From positions 115,001 to 179,000 of the forward strand of contig JAREIK010000751.1 of NCBI GenBank assembly GCA_029783825.1: a DNA stretch of 64,000 nucleotides. Direction: 5' to 3'. Positions within the stretch are counted from its first letter, which is position 1. Each line of letters begins with the position of its first letter. Positions 49,901-62,035 of the stretch are shown here, in pieces. The position numbers and the translations under genes are program-made. Below the pieces are notes generated by a model. That model worked only from the letters and a program-made list of their open reading frames with translations. It searched no databases and was not told the DNA's origin. The stretch comes from Sapria himalayana. Its lineage: Eukaryota > Streptophyta > Magnoliopsida > Malpighiales > Rafflesiaceae.

Positions 49901-50897
49901 CCATGTGTAATTTCAAACTTAATTCTGCTTTAGCCTTACTTAAATTTAACCGAGTTTCATTGTTGTTAGTGATGTCAAACTCTTGCTCCAACTTAGCTAC
50001 TACTGCTTCCGCTTTTTTTAACTCCTGGTTTAGATTTCCAAAAATCTTTTTGTTCCATGATTTTAAGCTAGATTTTAATCTTAGTAGCTTTGTTGTTAAA
50101 ACTTGCATCGGCTTTCCTTCCGCTGGCTCTGTCCATGACTCTTTGACGAGACTATCAAAGCCTACATGCTTAACCCACATATTTTGAAATTTAAAATTAG
50201 GCGTACTTCCCTGGTTCCTTTGTATCGTGATAAGCAGTGGGCTATGATCTGAACACATTCTGTTTAAGTGTCTTAGCCCCGTAGTCCCTTGTGAGGTGAC
50301 CCACTGTGCGTTACACATTACCCTATCTAGTCGTGCCCAGATGACTCCCCTTTTATGCCAGTTATTACACCAGGTATATCTTGAACCAGTGAAATCTATT
50401 TCCATTAAATTAGAAATGGCTTTTGTGTCATTAAATTGATTCATGGCTACCTTATCTGGTGATTTACCACCTTTCTTTTCTTGAGGGCTTCTAATTATAT
50501 TAAAATCTCCTCCTATGATCCAAGGAGAGTTTCTACTTGATATATCTTTCATCTCCTCCCATAACGTTAACCTAGATTGTTTATCATTTTTAGCATAAAC
50601 TGCTGAAATTATTTGATCTGTGTTCTTATCTAATTTGAAGTGTACTATCTGTTCAGTATCTTTTAATATTTCAATTTCCAGCTTATTATGCCATAAAATC
50701 CAAAGTTTGCTATTTAAATTAGCGTAGGCATTTTTAAACCCTAAAATTTCACTATATTTAATTAATTGATCTTGCAGGACCATTGGCTCTGCAATAACCA
50801 TTAATGATATTTTATGTTCTTTAATTAAAAGTCTTAATCTATTTATCGTGGGGCTAGTAGCTATCCCCCTAACATTCCAATATAGGCATCTATCCAT
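47000..50897 (-). pseudogene. LINE G ORF2: endonuclease-RT-zf-RVT-RNase H
   Basis: The first 338 codons (49881-50897) are open and contain the whole endonuclease: MDRCLYWNVRGI, WIIGGDFN, TWCNNW, ARLDRVMCN and SDHSPLLI. Stops then occur at 49881-49883 (CAG to TAG), 49845-49847 (CGA to TGA), 49143-49145 (Trp to TGA, shared with E and H), near 48763 and 48450, and at 48345-48347 (Gly to TGA, shared with C and H). RT has LDLSKAFDRVE, SLRQGDPLSSLLF and YADD (48849-48860). Frameshifts near 48013 and 47936 hit the zinc region. RNase H is open at 47000-47521, but its first catalytic Asp is Tyr (NTYGSF). Confidence 0.95.
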
Positions 50898-52287
50898 TAA
50901 GACCTAATTTAGCTTGAGCTCGAGTTGTACACTTAGATTCATAAGTCTTATTGACATATTTCTTCATGTTTCTTATGGTCTTAAGAGTGTGGGTGGTTTC
51001 ATGCATAATCTCATTATATTTTACCTGTTTCCTGAGAACCATAGCCATTTGCTTCAAGGCCTCCATAAATTGAGTTCTTGAGAGCTTACCCCAATCTTCC
51101 TTGTAGATTGATAGGTCATCTTTGGCTTTCTCCTCAAGCTCCTCTAGTGATTCATCTCCCTTGTTAATTGAAGGGCAACTAAATATCACTGATTCATCTT
51201 CTTGAAAATCCAGGAGGTCTTCATCTATCCATCCATAATCCTCTAACTTTTCTTTCAACACTATTCTAGATTTCGATTTTCTGCCATGCTTTCTCTTGTG
51301 TTTCACCACCTCCCAATTTTCATTCAAGTCTGCCTCTTTCTCTCCCTCCGAGTTTAATTCTAGAGCATTATCTTGTTCAAGATTCTTCTTTGTATATTCC
51401 CTGGGAGCTTCTGGTTTTTCTCTACTATCCAGGCCCTCCATTTCTGTAACAGATGGCTGGATAATTCGTTCTTCATACGAGTTTCTGTGCAGAGTAACCT
51501 CCTCCTTCCTTAACCATTTCATTGCCTTCTTGCCTCCTCCATCCTGACACTGCCCATTACCTTTCTCTTCTTCCCTCGCCTTGCACGAAATGGTTTCATG
51601 CCCGAGCCTTTTGCAACTTAGGCAGTAAGAAGGAAGGCTTTCGGGGATGACTGTTTGCCAAAACCCCTCGGCCTAGTCACCTTCCCCACTGCATATCCAT
51701 AACTTGGTCGGCGGCTTAGACAGGAGATTTAGCTCAACGCATACACGAGCTTTGTTCAGCCTTGACATGGTTACTGTGGCTTCATCCCGTAACATGGGTT
51801 TACCCAAGCTCGACGATATAGCATAGAGAGAATGTTCAGAGAATAAATGTAATGGCAGAAATGGCAATGTAAACCATACCAGAGCTATCGGCGCCTCTTC
51901 CAGGGGAGTGAAATCCTTTTTCCACTTCAATATGCACATGGGGAAGCCGTCGACCTGCCATAAACCTCGCTGCCATAGGCGATATTTGTCCTCCAGTAGA
52001 GAACATTGCAGCACTACGTGTTTAGCGTCGAAGTCTGCAAACTTCACCTTCCCCTTAAGCTTTAGGGTTGCGATAAATTTTTGAACTTCTATCGCTCGAG
52101 GTCTACCGTGAGAGAACTTACCGATGAGCGTGTTTTCAAACTGTTCCAGAAGCCTTTGAGTTTCTTCGGCAAAGAAGATGATAACGGGATGCCCGTTTTT
52201 GTTCCCGTGAGTGCGTGAAATCAGCACAGTCCCTTTCACAATCGAGGCAAATGACTTATTATTTAAAAATAAGTCGGTTTGCTCCAT
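50890..52287 (-). pseudogene. LINE G ORF1, DUF4283/CCHC gag-like, one stop
   Basis: One frame runs from MEQTDLFLNNKSFASIV at 52287 to KLGLNG-stop at 50890. It is interrupted only by TAG at 51673-51675 (EGD-stop-AEGFW, Gln in C and H). The DUF4283-like region and the knuckle CLSCKRLGHETISC are preserved, as are the basic cluster KHKRKHGRKSKSR and the tail KCTTRAQAK. It is about 84% or more similar to C and H by eye. It overlaps the ORF2 ATG by 8 nt. Confidence 0.92.
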
Positions 52288-52380
52288 TTCACCTTGAATA
52301 GAGCTTGTTTTGAGCAACAATGGAGATTTTCTCTCTCTAGAAAGTGGGATTTTCTCTCTCTATAAAGTGAGAGCATTTTT
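52288..52380 (-). promoter_or_regulatory. LINE G 5' leader with GAGA repeats
   Basis: TCTAGAGAGAGAAAA and ATAGAGAGAGAAAA lie on the element strand (52328-52341 and 52351-52363). The element ends only about 8 bp outward of GAGAGCA, so the outermost leader of H is missing here: a very small 5' truncation. Confidence 0.5.
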
Positions 52381-52397
52381 TTCTCGTTCTTTTACTT
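52381..52397. repeat. Target-site duplication of LINE G, 5' side
   Basis: TTCTCGTTCTTTTACTT is identical to 45769-45785 and runs on into CTTCTTCCTTGATTACTAC, the same continuation as in the empty site. Confidence 0.92.
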
Positions 52398-53069
52398 CTT
52401 CTTCCTTGATTACTACTTTTTTTTGCTTCATATTCTCCTTCTCTTTCTTCTTTTTATCAGATTCCTCTATATTTTTATTTATCTTCTTGTTATTTTTCTT
52501 TATTTTCTTCTTATTATTTTTCTTTCTTTTCATCTTCTTATTATTCCAATTCATCTTATTCCTCTTCTTCGTTATATTTCTAATCATGTTCTTATTTTTC
52601 TTTTTGTTTTCCCTCCTCCACTTATTCTTCTTTTTTTTCATCATCTTCCTCTTCTTCTTCTTTTTGTTCTTCATCATCTTCCTCTTCTTCTTTTTTTTTA
52701 TTCTTTAATTTTTATAATCCTCTTCTTATTTTTCTTTTTATTTTTTTTCTTTTTATTTTTTTTCTTTTTATTTTTTTTCTTTTTTTTAATACTTCTTCTT
52801 CTTCCACTACTACTTCTTGTTCTTCCTATTTTGTTCTTCTTCTTCCTATTTTTATTTTTATTCTTCCTCTTCTTCTTCTTACTTTCTTATTCTACCACCT
52901 CTTCTTCTTTTCTTATTATTATTATTTTTATGCTTCCTTTTCATCATCACCTTCTTTGTCTTCTTCTACTCGCTCTTCTTTTTCTTCATCTCCTCTTCTT
53001 CGTTTTTTTATTCTTCTTTTTCTTCCTCTTCATAATAATCTTCTTTTTTTCATTTACTCAATCTTCTTC

Positions 53070-53086
53070 TTCTTATGCCTCTTCTT
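53070..53086 (+). repeat. Paralogous empty site of the LINE D insertion
   Basis: TTCTTATGCCTCTTCTT occurs once here and continues ATTCTTCT. It corresponds to D's TTCTTATCACTCTTCTT. It lies 689 bp from the G site; the same interval in the paralogous tract is 653 bp. Confidence 0.75.
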
Positions 53087-53327
53087 ATTCTTCTACTTAT
53101 TCTATATCTTATTCTTCTTCTTTTTCTTCTTCCTTCTCTTCTTATTTTTCTTTTTCTTTTTCTTTTTCTTTTTCTTTTTCATTTTATTCTTCTACTAATT
53201 CTCCTTCTTTTTCTTTTTCATTATCTTCTTTTTCAACTCTTTCTATTTTTTCTTCTCATTCCTCCTCTTCTTATTTATTTTCATATTCTTTTTCTTCTTT
53301 CTATTCATTTTCTTCTTCTTATTCTTT

Positions 53328-53344
53328 TTCTTCTTCCTTTTTTT
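53328..53344 (+). repeat. Paralogous empty site of the LINE E insertion
   Basis: TTCTTCTTCCTTTTTTT is followed by CTTCTAATTATAATTC and GTTCATCTATTTCATCTTCTT. This aligns with the right flank of E (GTTCTTCTATATCATCTTCTT) at an equal spacing of 37-38 bp. Confidence 0.7.
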
Positions 53345-54522
53345 CTTCTAATTATAATTCTTTTTGTTCATCTATTTCATCTTCTTATTCTATTTCTTCT
53401 TGTTCATCTACTTATACTTCTTCTTCATCTTCTTATTCTTCTTCTTCATTGTCTTATTATTATTATTTTTATTTTTATTCTTATTCTTCTTCTTCATCTT
53501 TTTATCCTTATTTCTTCTCTTCTCGTTCTTCTTCTTTTTCTTCATCTTTTTATTCTTCATCCTCTTGTTCTTTTTCTTTTTCTAATTCTTCTTCTTTTTC
53601 TTTTTCTTTCTTTTCATCTTGTTCTTTTTCTTTTTCTTCATCTTCTTCATCTTCTTGTTCTTCATCATCTATTTAATTTTATTTTTAATCCACTTTTCTT
53701 TTTCTTCTTCTACTTCTCCTATATATTTTTCATTTTTTTCTTTATCTTATTATTCTTTTTCTTCCTTTTATACTTATTCTTCATATTCTTCTTCTTATTA
53801 CTCTCCTTCTTCATCTTCTTCTTCTTATTACTCTCCTTCTTCATCTTCTTCTTCTTGTTTCTTTTCATTTTCTTCTTCTTCTTCTTCCTTTTATTTTTCA
53901 TCTTCTTCTTATAATTTTTTATTCTTTTTTTTCTTATTATTATTATTATTATTCTTCTTCTTCTTCTTCTACTTATTCTTCTTTTCCTTCTTCTTCTTTT
54001 CCTTCTTCTTTTCATTCTTCTTCTTTTTATTCTTTTTCTCATTCTTCTTATTTTTTTCTTCTTATTCTTATTCTTCTTCTTCTTCTCCTCATCCTTTTAT
54101 TCCTCTGCTTCTTCTTCTTCTTCTTCCTCTTATTCCTTTTCTTCATCTTCTTATTTTTCTTATTATTTTTATTACTCTTCTTCCACTTTTTTTTCTTATT
54201 CTTCTTCATCTTCTTCTTCTTTTTCTTCCACTTCTACCTCTTCTTCCTCTTCTACTTATTGTTCTTTTTTTTCTTCCTCTTCTTCATCATCTTCTTTTTC
54301 TCCCTCATCTTTATCTTATTCTACTTATTCTTCTTCTATTTATTATTATTATTCTTCTGCATCCTCTTCTTCCTCTTACTCTTCTTCTAATACCTCTTCT
54401 TCAACTTCTTCATCTTTCTGTTCTTCTTCTTCCTCGTCTTCTTTTTCTTTCTCTTCTTCATTTCTTCCTCTTCTTCTTCTTTTTCTTCTGCTTCTTCTTC
54501 TTCTTCTTCCTCTTCTTCCTCT

Positions 54523-54554
<32 letters not shown>

Positions 54555-55238
54555 TGCTTCTTCTTCCTCTTCTTCCTTTTCTTCTTCATCTTCATCTTCT
54601 TCCTCATCATCTTCTTCTTCTTATTCTTCTTCTTCTTCTTCTTTCTATTCTTCTTTCTATTCTTTTTCTTCATCTGCTTCTCCTTCTTCTTCCTCTTCTT
54701 TTTCTTCTTTTACTTCCTCTTCTTCTTCTTTCTTCTTCCTCCTCCTCTTTATCTTCTTCTTCTTATTATTCATCTTCTTCAACTTCTTCTTCCTCTTCTT
54801 CTTATTCTTCTTTTTCATATTCTTCTTCTTCATATTCTTTCTCTTCTTCTTCTTCTACTTCTTTTTCTTCCTCTTCTTTTTCTTCTTCTTCTTCTTCCTC
54901 TTTTTCTTCTTCTTCTTCTTCTTCTTTCTCTTCTTCTCCATCTTCTACTTCTTCTTCCACTTTTTCCTTTCTTCTTCTTTTTCTTTTTCCACTTCTTCTT
55001 CTTCTTCTTCTTTCTCTTTTTCTCATTCTTCTCTTCCTGTTCTTCTCTTCTTCTACTTCTGGTTCTTCTTTTTCTTCATCATCACCATTATCATCATCAT
55101 CTTCTTCTTCTTATTTATCTTCCTCTTCTTCTTTTTATTCTACTTTTTTAATCTTTTTCTTATTCTTCTTCCTCTTCTTGTTCCTCTTCTTCTTCCACTT
55201 CTTTTTCATCATCATCATCATCTTCTTCTTCTTACTAT

Positions 55239-55405
<167 letters not shown>

Positions 55406-55429
55406 TTCATTTTATTATTATTATTCATC

Positions 55430-55446
55430 TTCTTCCTTTTCTTCTT
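55430..55446. repeat. Target-site duplication of LINE H, 3' side
   Basis: TTCTTCCTTTTCTTCTT is identical over 17 bp to 61696-61712 and directly abuts the T-run at the LINE H 3' end. Confidence 0.75.
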
Positions 55447-56288
55447 TTTTTTTTATAAAGTTTGTTTTTTATTATTTATAACCCTCTCTTTTGGCGGAGG
55501 AATACCATTTTCACAAGCTACTTCTACCCTTTACCCTCTTACATCCATGCCCCATTTCTAGTGACTATCACTAATATTCTTCCTAGCATTTACTAAGATT
55601 ACAATGAGAAGCCCTAAAGAGTGCTCATATTTGTTCTGCTTATGAGTTCTTCTGTCTCTGTTCTCCTGGTGCACCCTGATGTATTTTCTTCTTTTCCTGG
55701 TGTCCATCTTCTCTATGCTTTATTTTCCATGTTCCCTGCAAAAGGGCAATAACAGAAATATATCCATTTTCAAATTACCTTTGTTCCGCAATACCCCAAT
55801 TTTATCAGCCCTTTGTTCTGCCTGCTCTCTATCCTTGCCCTTTCCCTTCTTTATTTGCTGAGATCTTTAGGCTCCCATCTTGAGTACCATATCAAGTCCC
55901 TTTGCCGCATCTTGAGCCTTACCAATCTTCTATACTAGACACTTACTTAGCCTAGTGCTTATTATTTAACATAACACATGCATTCTAAAATTACAAGCAT
56001 CTTATCCCTCTAAATAACACAAGTTTAAACCAGAAATATATATAACACATGTCTCTGTAAAGCTGATACAAATTCATGTAAACTTCAGAATACTTTCGCA
56101 AGAAGACGTGAAATTGATGGTCCAATTAGTGCTTTCCTGCAAGTAAACCAGAAAAAAGCCACAAACACAAACCACAAAGAAATTCCAGCCCTTACCTTTT
56201 TTACCTTCTATATATCTTTGAGACGAGCTTTGCAAGGACAGAAATTCCCCTGCAGAGTTAGTTAGTTTTAATTCTTTATCCTACCTTC
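55447..56288 (-). other. LINE H 3' UTR (shortest, 0.84 kb)
   Basis: It aligns along its length with the G 3' UTR but has a single copy of the block duplicated in G (CTAGACACTTACTTAGCC near 55936). It is noncoding. Confidence 0.75.
55482..55516 (-). other. LINE H 3' terminal box
   Basis: It matches the consensus (CCCTCTCTTTTGGCGGAGGA then ATACCAT) with one change in the distal part (TTTTCACAA). It lies 35 bp from the target-site duplication. Confidence 0.75.
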
Positions 56289-59200
56289 CTAGGCTGTTTT
56301 GTTTATTCTTATGTAAGGAAATGTCATTTTGTCTAAGCATGCTATGCCCTTTAATTTATGCGGCATGGACTCATCATCATATTCTATCTCTCCACTGGTT
56401 GAACCTATTCTAGATAGACTATCCGCTAGATTATTAGCCTCCCTATATATATGTGTAATTGAAGCCTTCAGCTCATCTAAGAGGCTGAAAATTACTTCTA
56501 AATTCTTTTCATACCTCCATAAATTTTTCTTTTTAATTACTATTTCGACTACCAACTTCGAGTCTACCTGAACTTGTATATTTTTAAAATTTAGCTTCTT
56601 ATATATCTCTAATGCCTATTTCAAGGCTTTAATTTCTGATTCCAGGGCCGAGGAGGCTCTACTGGCACAGGTGAAAGCTTTCTTTACTGTCCCTTTATAA
56701 TCTCTTATTACCCCTCCTCCTCCTGCTATTCCAGTATTTCTGTTAAAGCTATCATCCGTATTAAGTGAATATTTGCCGTCCGGAGGACTGTTCCAGTATA
56801 TGCTTTTAGCCAATTGCTGATTTACTACTTTAAACGGGAGGTCCCATGTTTTCTCGAGCTTATTATCTTTGTTCTTATTCTCTATTTTAATAGGTTTTAT
56901 ACTAGATATATTACTTATCTCCTTTCTAATATCTTTTATTATTTCTATTAAATTCATCCTTATGTTTTCAAATTTACTTTTATTTTAGGATTTCCATATG
57001 CACCAGATAATTACGTGTGGTAATTTCTGATTAAGCCATTTTCTAGGTAGGCTTTTCGTAGTTTCACTTTCCCATTTTTTAACTTTATCTATTAACCCAT
57101 CATCTTTATTACTTATTTGTTTTTCTCCCTCCATCTCTTTCCATATTTCCGCTGCAATTGCCCCGTTGGAAAATAAGTGATCTGTTGTTTCAACTGCTTG
57201 TAAGCAGCATTCACATCTTGATGTCATTTTTATCCTTTTTTTTGAACGTTTGTATCTACCGGTATGGTATTCACTAGAACCTTCCATGTGAATGAGCACA
57301 TTTTCTGCGGGATATTTTCTTGCCATACCCATTTGAATAAAGTTTGAGCAGGTTTTTTCTTTCTAATCAGATCTTTTACCGACTTTAGAGTGTAATTTCC
57401 TAGTGGTGTTAAAGTCCATTTCCAGCCACTATTCTTTAGTGTGGAGTGTGAGTCTACTATCTCCTTTTGTTTTTTCATTTCCTTCCAACTGTTCGAAGCT
57501 TTCTTAGGGCTCCTGTTCTTATAATCTAAATATTTAGCCCGCATGTATATTGCCCAAAGATTATCACTTTCTTTAAGTCTCCACCAGCCTTTGCAATCCC
57601 AGGCAGAGGCCAAATCCTATAGGTTCATTAAACCTAATCATGCTTCTTTTTTTGGGTAACAGATGGCTTCCCAGTCCTTCCAGTGTAATTTATTTCTCCC
57701 ATCTTTTTTGCCCCATAAGAAGTTTTCCATTTCTGATTCAAGTTTTTTAATAAATTTCTTAGGGGGATGAATAACTGATAAAATGTGTATCAGTGTACTT
57801 TGTAAAACATGTGAGATTAGCGTTGTCCTCCCCTCAAATCCCAGAAGCTCTTCTTTCCAGCCTGCTATTTTTTTTCTTAGCTTATCCTAGAGAAAAATTA
57901 AATATTCTTCCTTCAACCTCCCCTCATATATCGGACATCCTAAATACATTAATGCTCCTTTAATTTCTAAAAAACTTGTAATGTTTTTAATTTTATTTAC
58001 TACTTTAAATTTTGCATTTTTGGCAAGCATAAACTGACATTTGCTTTTATTTACGACTTGACCTGTTTCATTCTCAAATATTTGAAGAATGTCCATAAGA
58101 TTCCTTAATGACTTTGTACTTGCATTTGTAAAAATAATAAGGTCATATGCATAGGCTAAGCAGCCTATTCTAGGTATATTCTTTGGTTGTCTAAATGGTA
58201 TTATCTTACCTTATGTCATTCTTTTATTCAGATTTCGAATTAATAATTCTAAATAAATAACGAAGAGAAGGGGAGATAATGAATATCCTTGCCTTATACT
58301 TCTATTTGGCTTAAATTCCTCGCTTATCTTTCCATTTACAATCACTCTTACCCAAGTACTAGAAATATATCTGTATATTAAATCTATGGCAAGCTCAGAG
58401 AATCCGAACCTTCTCATCGCAAAACAAAGGGTATCTCATTCTACCCTATCGAAGTCTTTCGATAGATCAAGCTTAACCACTAAATTATTTCCTCTTGTTT
58501 TACTTCCTATCTCTTTCATCATCTCGGATGCAAGTTTTATGTTTTCAATCATTAATCTGTTTTTAACGAATCTCGTTTGTTCGTGAGATATTATAGATGG
58601 TAAAATTGAGCTTAATCAATTTGGTAAAATTTTAGCTAAGATTTTATAAATAGCATTACATAAACTTATAGGTCTAAAATCCTCACATTTCTATGGCGAT
58701 TTTTTTTTTGGAATTAATACTATATATGACTTTGCCCATGATTTTGGGATTTCCGCCCCTACAATAAAAACTAGCAATTGCGGGGACTAGATCAATTTTA
58801 ACAATGTGCCAGTTTGACTGGAAAAAATAGTTATTCCAACCATCCAGTCCTGCAGCACTCTCTTTATCCAGGTTGAATACTATCGCTTTTACTTCTAGTT
58901 CTTCCGGGACCATTTCCATTATTTGATTTTGAGCTTCCGTGATGGTTGCCCTAATCTCATGCATTAGAGAATATCGGCCCTATGTGACTGACTGCATAAT
59001 TGATTTCTAAAAAGTTTTTTAAAAAGAGGTCCTATTTCCTTTTCTTCTTCTACCTATATTCCCTCTTCATTTTTTATTCCATTAATTTTATTCTTTTGAA
59101 ATTTAATTTTAGTCATATTATAAAAGAATTTGGTATTTCGATCACCATCTTTTAACCATTTTATTTTTGCACGATGTTTCCAGTAAATTTCTTCTATGTG

Positions 59201-60190
59201 TAATTTCAATCTTAATTCTTCTTTAGCCTTACTTAATTCTCACAGAGTTTCATTATTGTTTGTGGTATAAAACTCTTGTTCCAACTTAGCTACTACTTCT
59301 TACGCTTTTTTTAACTCTTGGTTTAGATTTCCGAAAACCTCTTTATTCCATGTTTTTAAGATAGATTTTAATCTTAGTAGCTTTGTTGTTAAAGCTTGCA
59401 TCGTCTTACCCGTCGCTGGATCTTTCCAAGACTCTTTGATGAGACTATCAAAGCCTACGTGCTTAACCCACATATTTTGGAATTTAAAATTAGGCGTGCT
59501 TCCCTGATTCCTTTGTATTGTGATAAGCAGTGGGCTATGATCAGAACAAGTTTTGTTTAAGTGTCTTAGCCCCGTAGTCCCTTGTGAGGTGACCCACTTT
59601 GTATTACACATAACCCTATCTAGACGTGCCCAGATGACTCTCCTTTTTCGCCAATTATTACACCATGTATATCTTGATCCAGTGAAATTTATTTCCATTA
59701 GATTGGTAATGGCTATTGTATTAATAAATTGATTCATGTATACCTTATTTGGTGGGTTTCCACCTTTCTTCTCTTGAGGACTTCTAATTATATTAAAATC
59801 CCCTCCTATGATCCAAGGAGAGTTTATACTTGCTATATCTTTCATCTCCTCCCATAAAGATAACCTAGATTATTTATCATTTTAAGCATACACTACTGAA
59901 ATTATTTGATCCGTGTTCTTATCTAATTTAAAGTGTACTATCTGTTCAGTATCTTTTAATATTTCAATTTCCAGCTTATTATGCCATAGAATCCAAAGTT
60001 TTCTATTTAAATTAGCATACGCATTTTTAAACCCTAAAATTTCACTATATTTAATTAATTGATCTTGCAGGACCATTGGCTCGGCAATAACCACTAAAGA
60101 TATTTTATGTTCTTTAATTAAAAGTCTTAATCTTTTTATCATGGGGCTATTAGCTACCCCCCTAACATTCCAATATAGGCATCTATCCAT
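56289..60190 (-). pseudogene. LINE H ORF2: endonuclease-RT-zf-RVT-RNase H
   Basis: MDRCLYWNVRGV is open at 59882-60190. TAA codons follow (VYA-stop, NDK-stop). The rest of the endonuclease is at 59300-59845 with WIIGGDFN, TWCNNW, ARLDRVMCN and SDHSPLLI. The linker (58683-58964) has an extra base in the homopolymer before the RT. The RT Trp codon is TGA (58436-58438), and YADD has become YAYD (Asp codon to TAT at 58145-58147). TGA occurs at 57638-57640 (EEA-stop-LGL). The thumb is 57230-57613, the zinc region 56985-57332 (SRCECC), and RNase H 56289-56957 with one TAG near 56613 and TDDS, SEIKAL, VDS and EANNLAD. Confidence 0.94.
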
Positions 60191-61583
60191 TAAAAACTAA
60201 TTTAGCTTGAGCTCTAGTTGTGCACTTAGATTCATAAGTCTTATTGGCATATTTCTTCATGTTTCTTACAGTCTTAGGAGTGCGGGTAATTTCATGCATA
60301 ATCTCATTATATTTTACCTATTTCCCGAGTACCATAGCCATTTGTTTCAAGGCCTCCATAGATTGAGTTCTTGAGAGCTTACCCCAATCTTCCTTATAGA
60401 TTGATAGGTCATCCTTGACATTCTCCTCGAGCTCCTCTTGAGATACATCACCCTTGTTAATTGAAGGGCAACTAAATATTTCTGATTCGTCTTCGGGAAA
60501 ATCCAGGAGCTCCTCGTTTATCCAGCCATAATCCTCAAGCTTTTCTTTCAACAATATTCTAGTTTTCGATTTTCTTCCATGCTTTCTCTTATATTTTACC
60601 TCCTCCCAACCTTCATTCAAGTCTACCTCTTCCTCTCTCTCCGAGTTTATCTCTAGAGCATGCTCTTCTACATGATTCTTCTTTATGTATTCTAACGATA
60701 ATTGTGGTTTTTCTCTACTATCCAGGCCCTCCATTTCTGCAATAACATACTGCTGGATATTTTGTTCTTCACGCAAGTTTTTGTGTAGAGAATCCTCCTC
60801 CTTCCTTAACCATTTCAAGACCTTCTTTCCTCCTCCATCCTGATAATACCCGTTACCCTTCTCCTCTTCCCTCACCTTGCACAAAATAGTTTCATGCCCG
60901 AGCCTTTTGCAACTTAGGCAGTAAGAAGGAAGGCTTTCGGGGATGACTGTTTGCCAAAACCCCTCGGCCTGGTCACCTTCCCCACTGCTTATCCATATCT
61001 TACTAGGCGGCTTAGACAAGAGATTATACTCAACACATACACGAGCTTTGTTCGGCCTGGACATGGCTACTCTGGCTTCATCCCCTAGCATTGGTTTACC
61101 CAAACACGAAGATATAGCATTGAGAGAATGTTCGGAGAATAAATATAATGGCAGATACGGTAATGTAAACCATACCGGGGCTATAGGCACCTCTTCCAGG
61201 GGAGTGAAATTCTTTGTCCACTTCAAAACACGCATGGGGAAACCATCGACCTGCCATAAACCTCGCTGCCATAGTCGATATTGGTCCTCCAGCAGAGAAC
61301 ATTGCAGCACGACGTGTTTAGCGTCTAAGTCTGCAAACTTCACCTTCCCCTTAAGCTTTAGAGTTGCGATAAATTTTTGAACTTCTATCGCTCGAGGTCT
61401 GCCGTGGGAGAACTTACCGATGAGCGTATATTCAAACGGTTCCATAAGCCTTTGAGTTTCTTCGGCAGAGAAGATAATCACTAGATGCCTGTTTTTATTC
61501 CCGTGAGTGCGTGAAGTCGGCGTGGTTCCTTTTAGAATCGAGGGAAATGACTTATTATTTAATAATAAGTCGGTTTTCTCCAT
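60183..61583 (-). pseudogene. LINE H ORF1, DUF4283/CCHC gag-like, one stop
   Basis: It is open from MEKTDLLLNNKSFPSIL at 61583 to a TAG at 60318-60320 (LGK-stop-VKYNEIMH, Gln in the other copies), 421 codons. It then continues in frame to LVFNG-stop at 60183. The DUF4283-like region, the knuckle CLSCKRLGHETILC, the basic cluster KYKRKHGRKSKTR and the tail KCTTRAQAK are all present. Loss of the last 45 residues by one C-to-T change is the only visible defect. Confidence 0.93.
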
Positions 61584-61695
61584 TTTCAGCTTGAATAGAG
61601 CTTGTTTTGAGCAAAAATGGAGATTTTCTCTCTCTAAAAGTGGTATTTTCTCTCTCTAAAAATTGAGAGCATTTTTTGAAAAAAGAACCGTTTTT
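61584..61695 (-). promoter_or_regulatory. LINE H 5' leader with GAGA repeats
   Basis: Two TTTAGAGAGAGAAAAT motifs are present on the element strand (61624-61636 and 61647-61660). The outermost stretch AACGGTTCTTTTTTC resembles B and may be the true 5' end of the family. Confidence 0.5.
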
Positions 61696-61712
61696 TTCTT
61701 CCTTTTCTTCTT
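61696..61712. repeat. Target-site duplication of LINE H, 5' side
   Basis: TTCTTCCTTTTCTTCTT is identical to 55430-55446 and is followed by ATTCTTC. Confidence 0.75.
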
Positions 61713-62017
61713 ATTCTTCTTCCTCTTCTTCTTCTTCTTCTTCAACTTCGTCTTCTTTTTCTTCATCTTCTTCTTCTTCTTCTACTTCCTCTTCTTCTTG
61801 TTCTTTTTCTTTTTCTTTTTTTTTTCTTCTTCCTCTTCTTCTTCTTATTACTCTTCTTATTTTTCTTCTTCTTCCACTTTTTCTTCTTCTTTTTCTTCTT
61901 CTTCCCCTTCTTCTTCTTCCACTTCTTCTTCTTCTTCCCCTTCTTCTTCTTCCACTTCTTCTTCTTCTTCTTCTTTTTTGTTCTTCTTCTTATGTTTCTT
62001 CTTCTTTTTATTCTGCT

Positions 62018-62035
62018 TCTTTTCTTCCTCTTCTT
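62018..62035. repeat. Target-site duplication of LINE I, 3' side
   Basis: TCTTTTCTTCCTCTTCTT matches 63301-63318 at 17 of 18 positions. Confidence 0.6.

Larger units (their letters stand above)
45786..52380 (-). mobile_element. LINE copy G (full length, 6.6 kb, best-defined insertion)
   Basis: It has a perfect 17-bp target-site duplication and a paralogous empty site at 23468-23484. ORF1 has one stop. ORF2 stays in one frame from 50897 to about 48013 with only point stops, making it one of the youngest-looking copies. Its 3' UTR carries a 391-bp tandem duplication that H lacks. Confidence 0.95.
55447..61695 (-). mobile_element. LINE copy H (full length, 6.2 kb)
   Basis: This is a complete C/G/H-subfamily element with a perfect 17-bp duplication. 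Both ORFs are nearly in frame. It shares two premature stops with G (the Trp codon in RT and EEA-stop-LGL) and one with C. Its RT catalytic box has lost an Asp. Confidence 0.93.
61696..62035. repeat. (TTC)n/(GAA)n tract between H and I
   Basis: This is 340 bp of TTC repeat with an internal subrepeat alternating TTCCAC and TTCCCC blocks (61890-61975). It ends at the left duplication of I. Confidence 0.92.
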
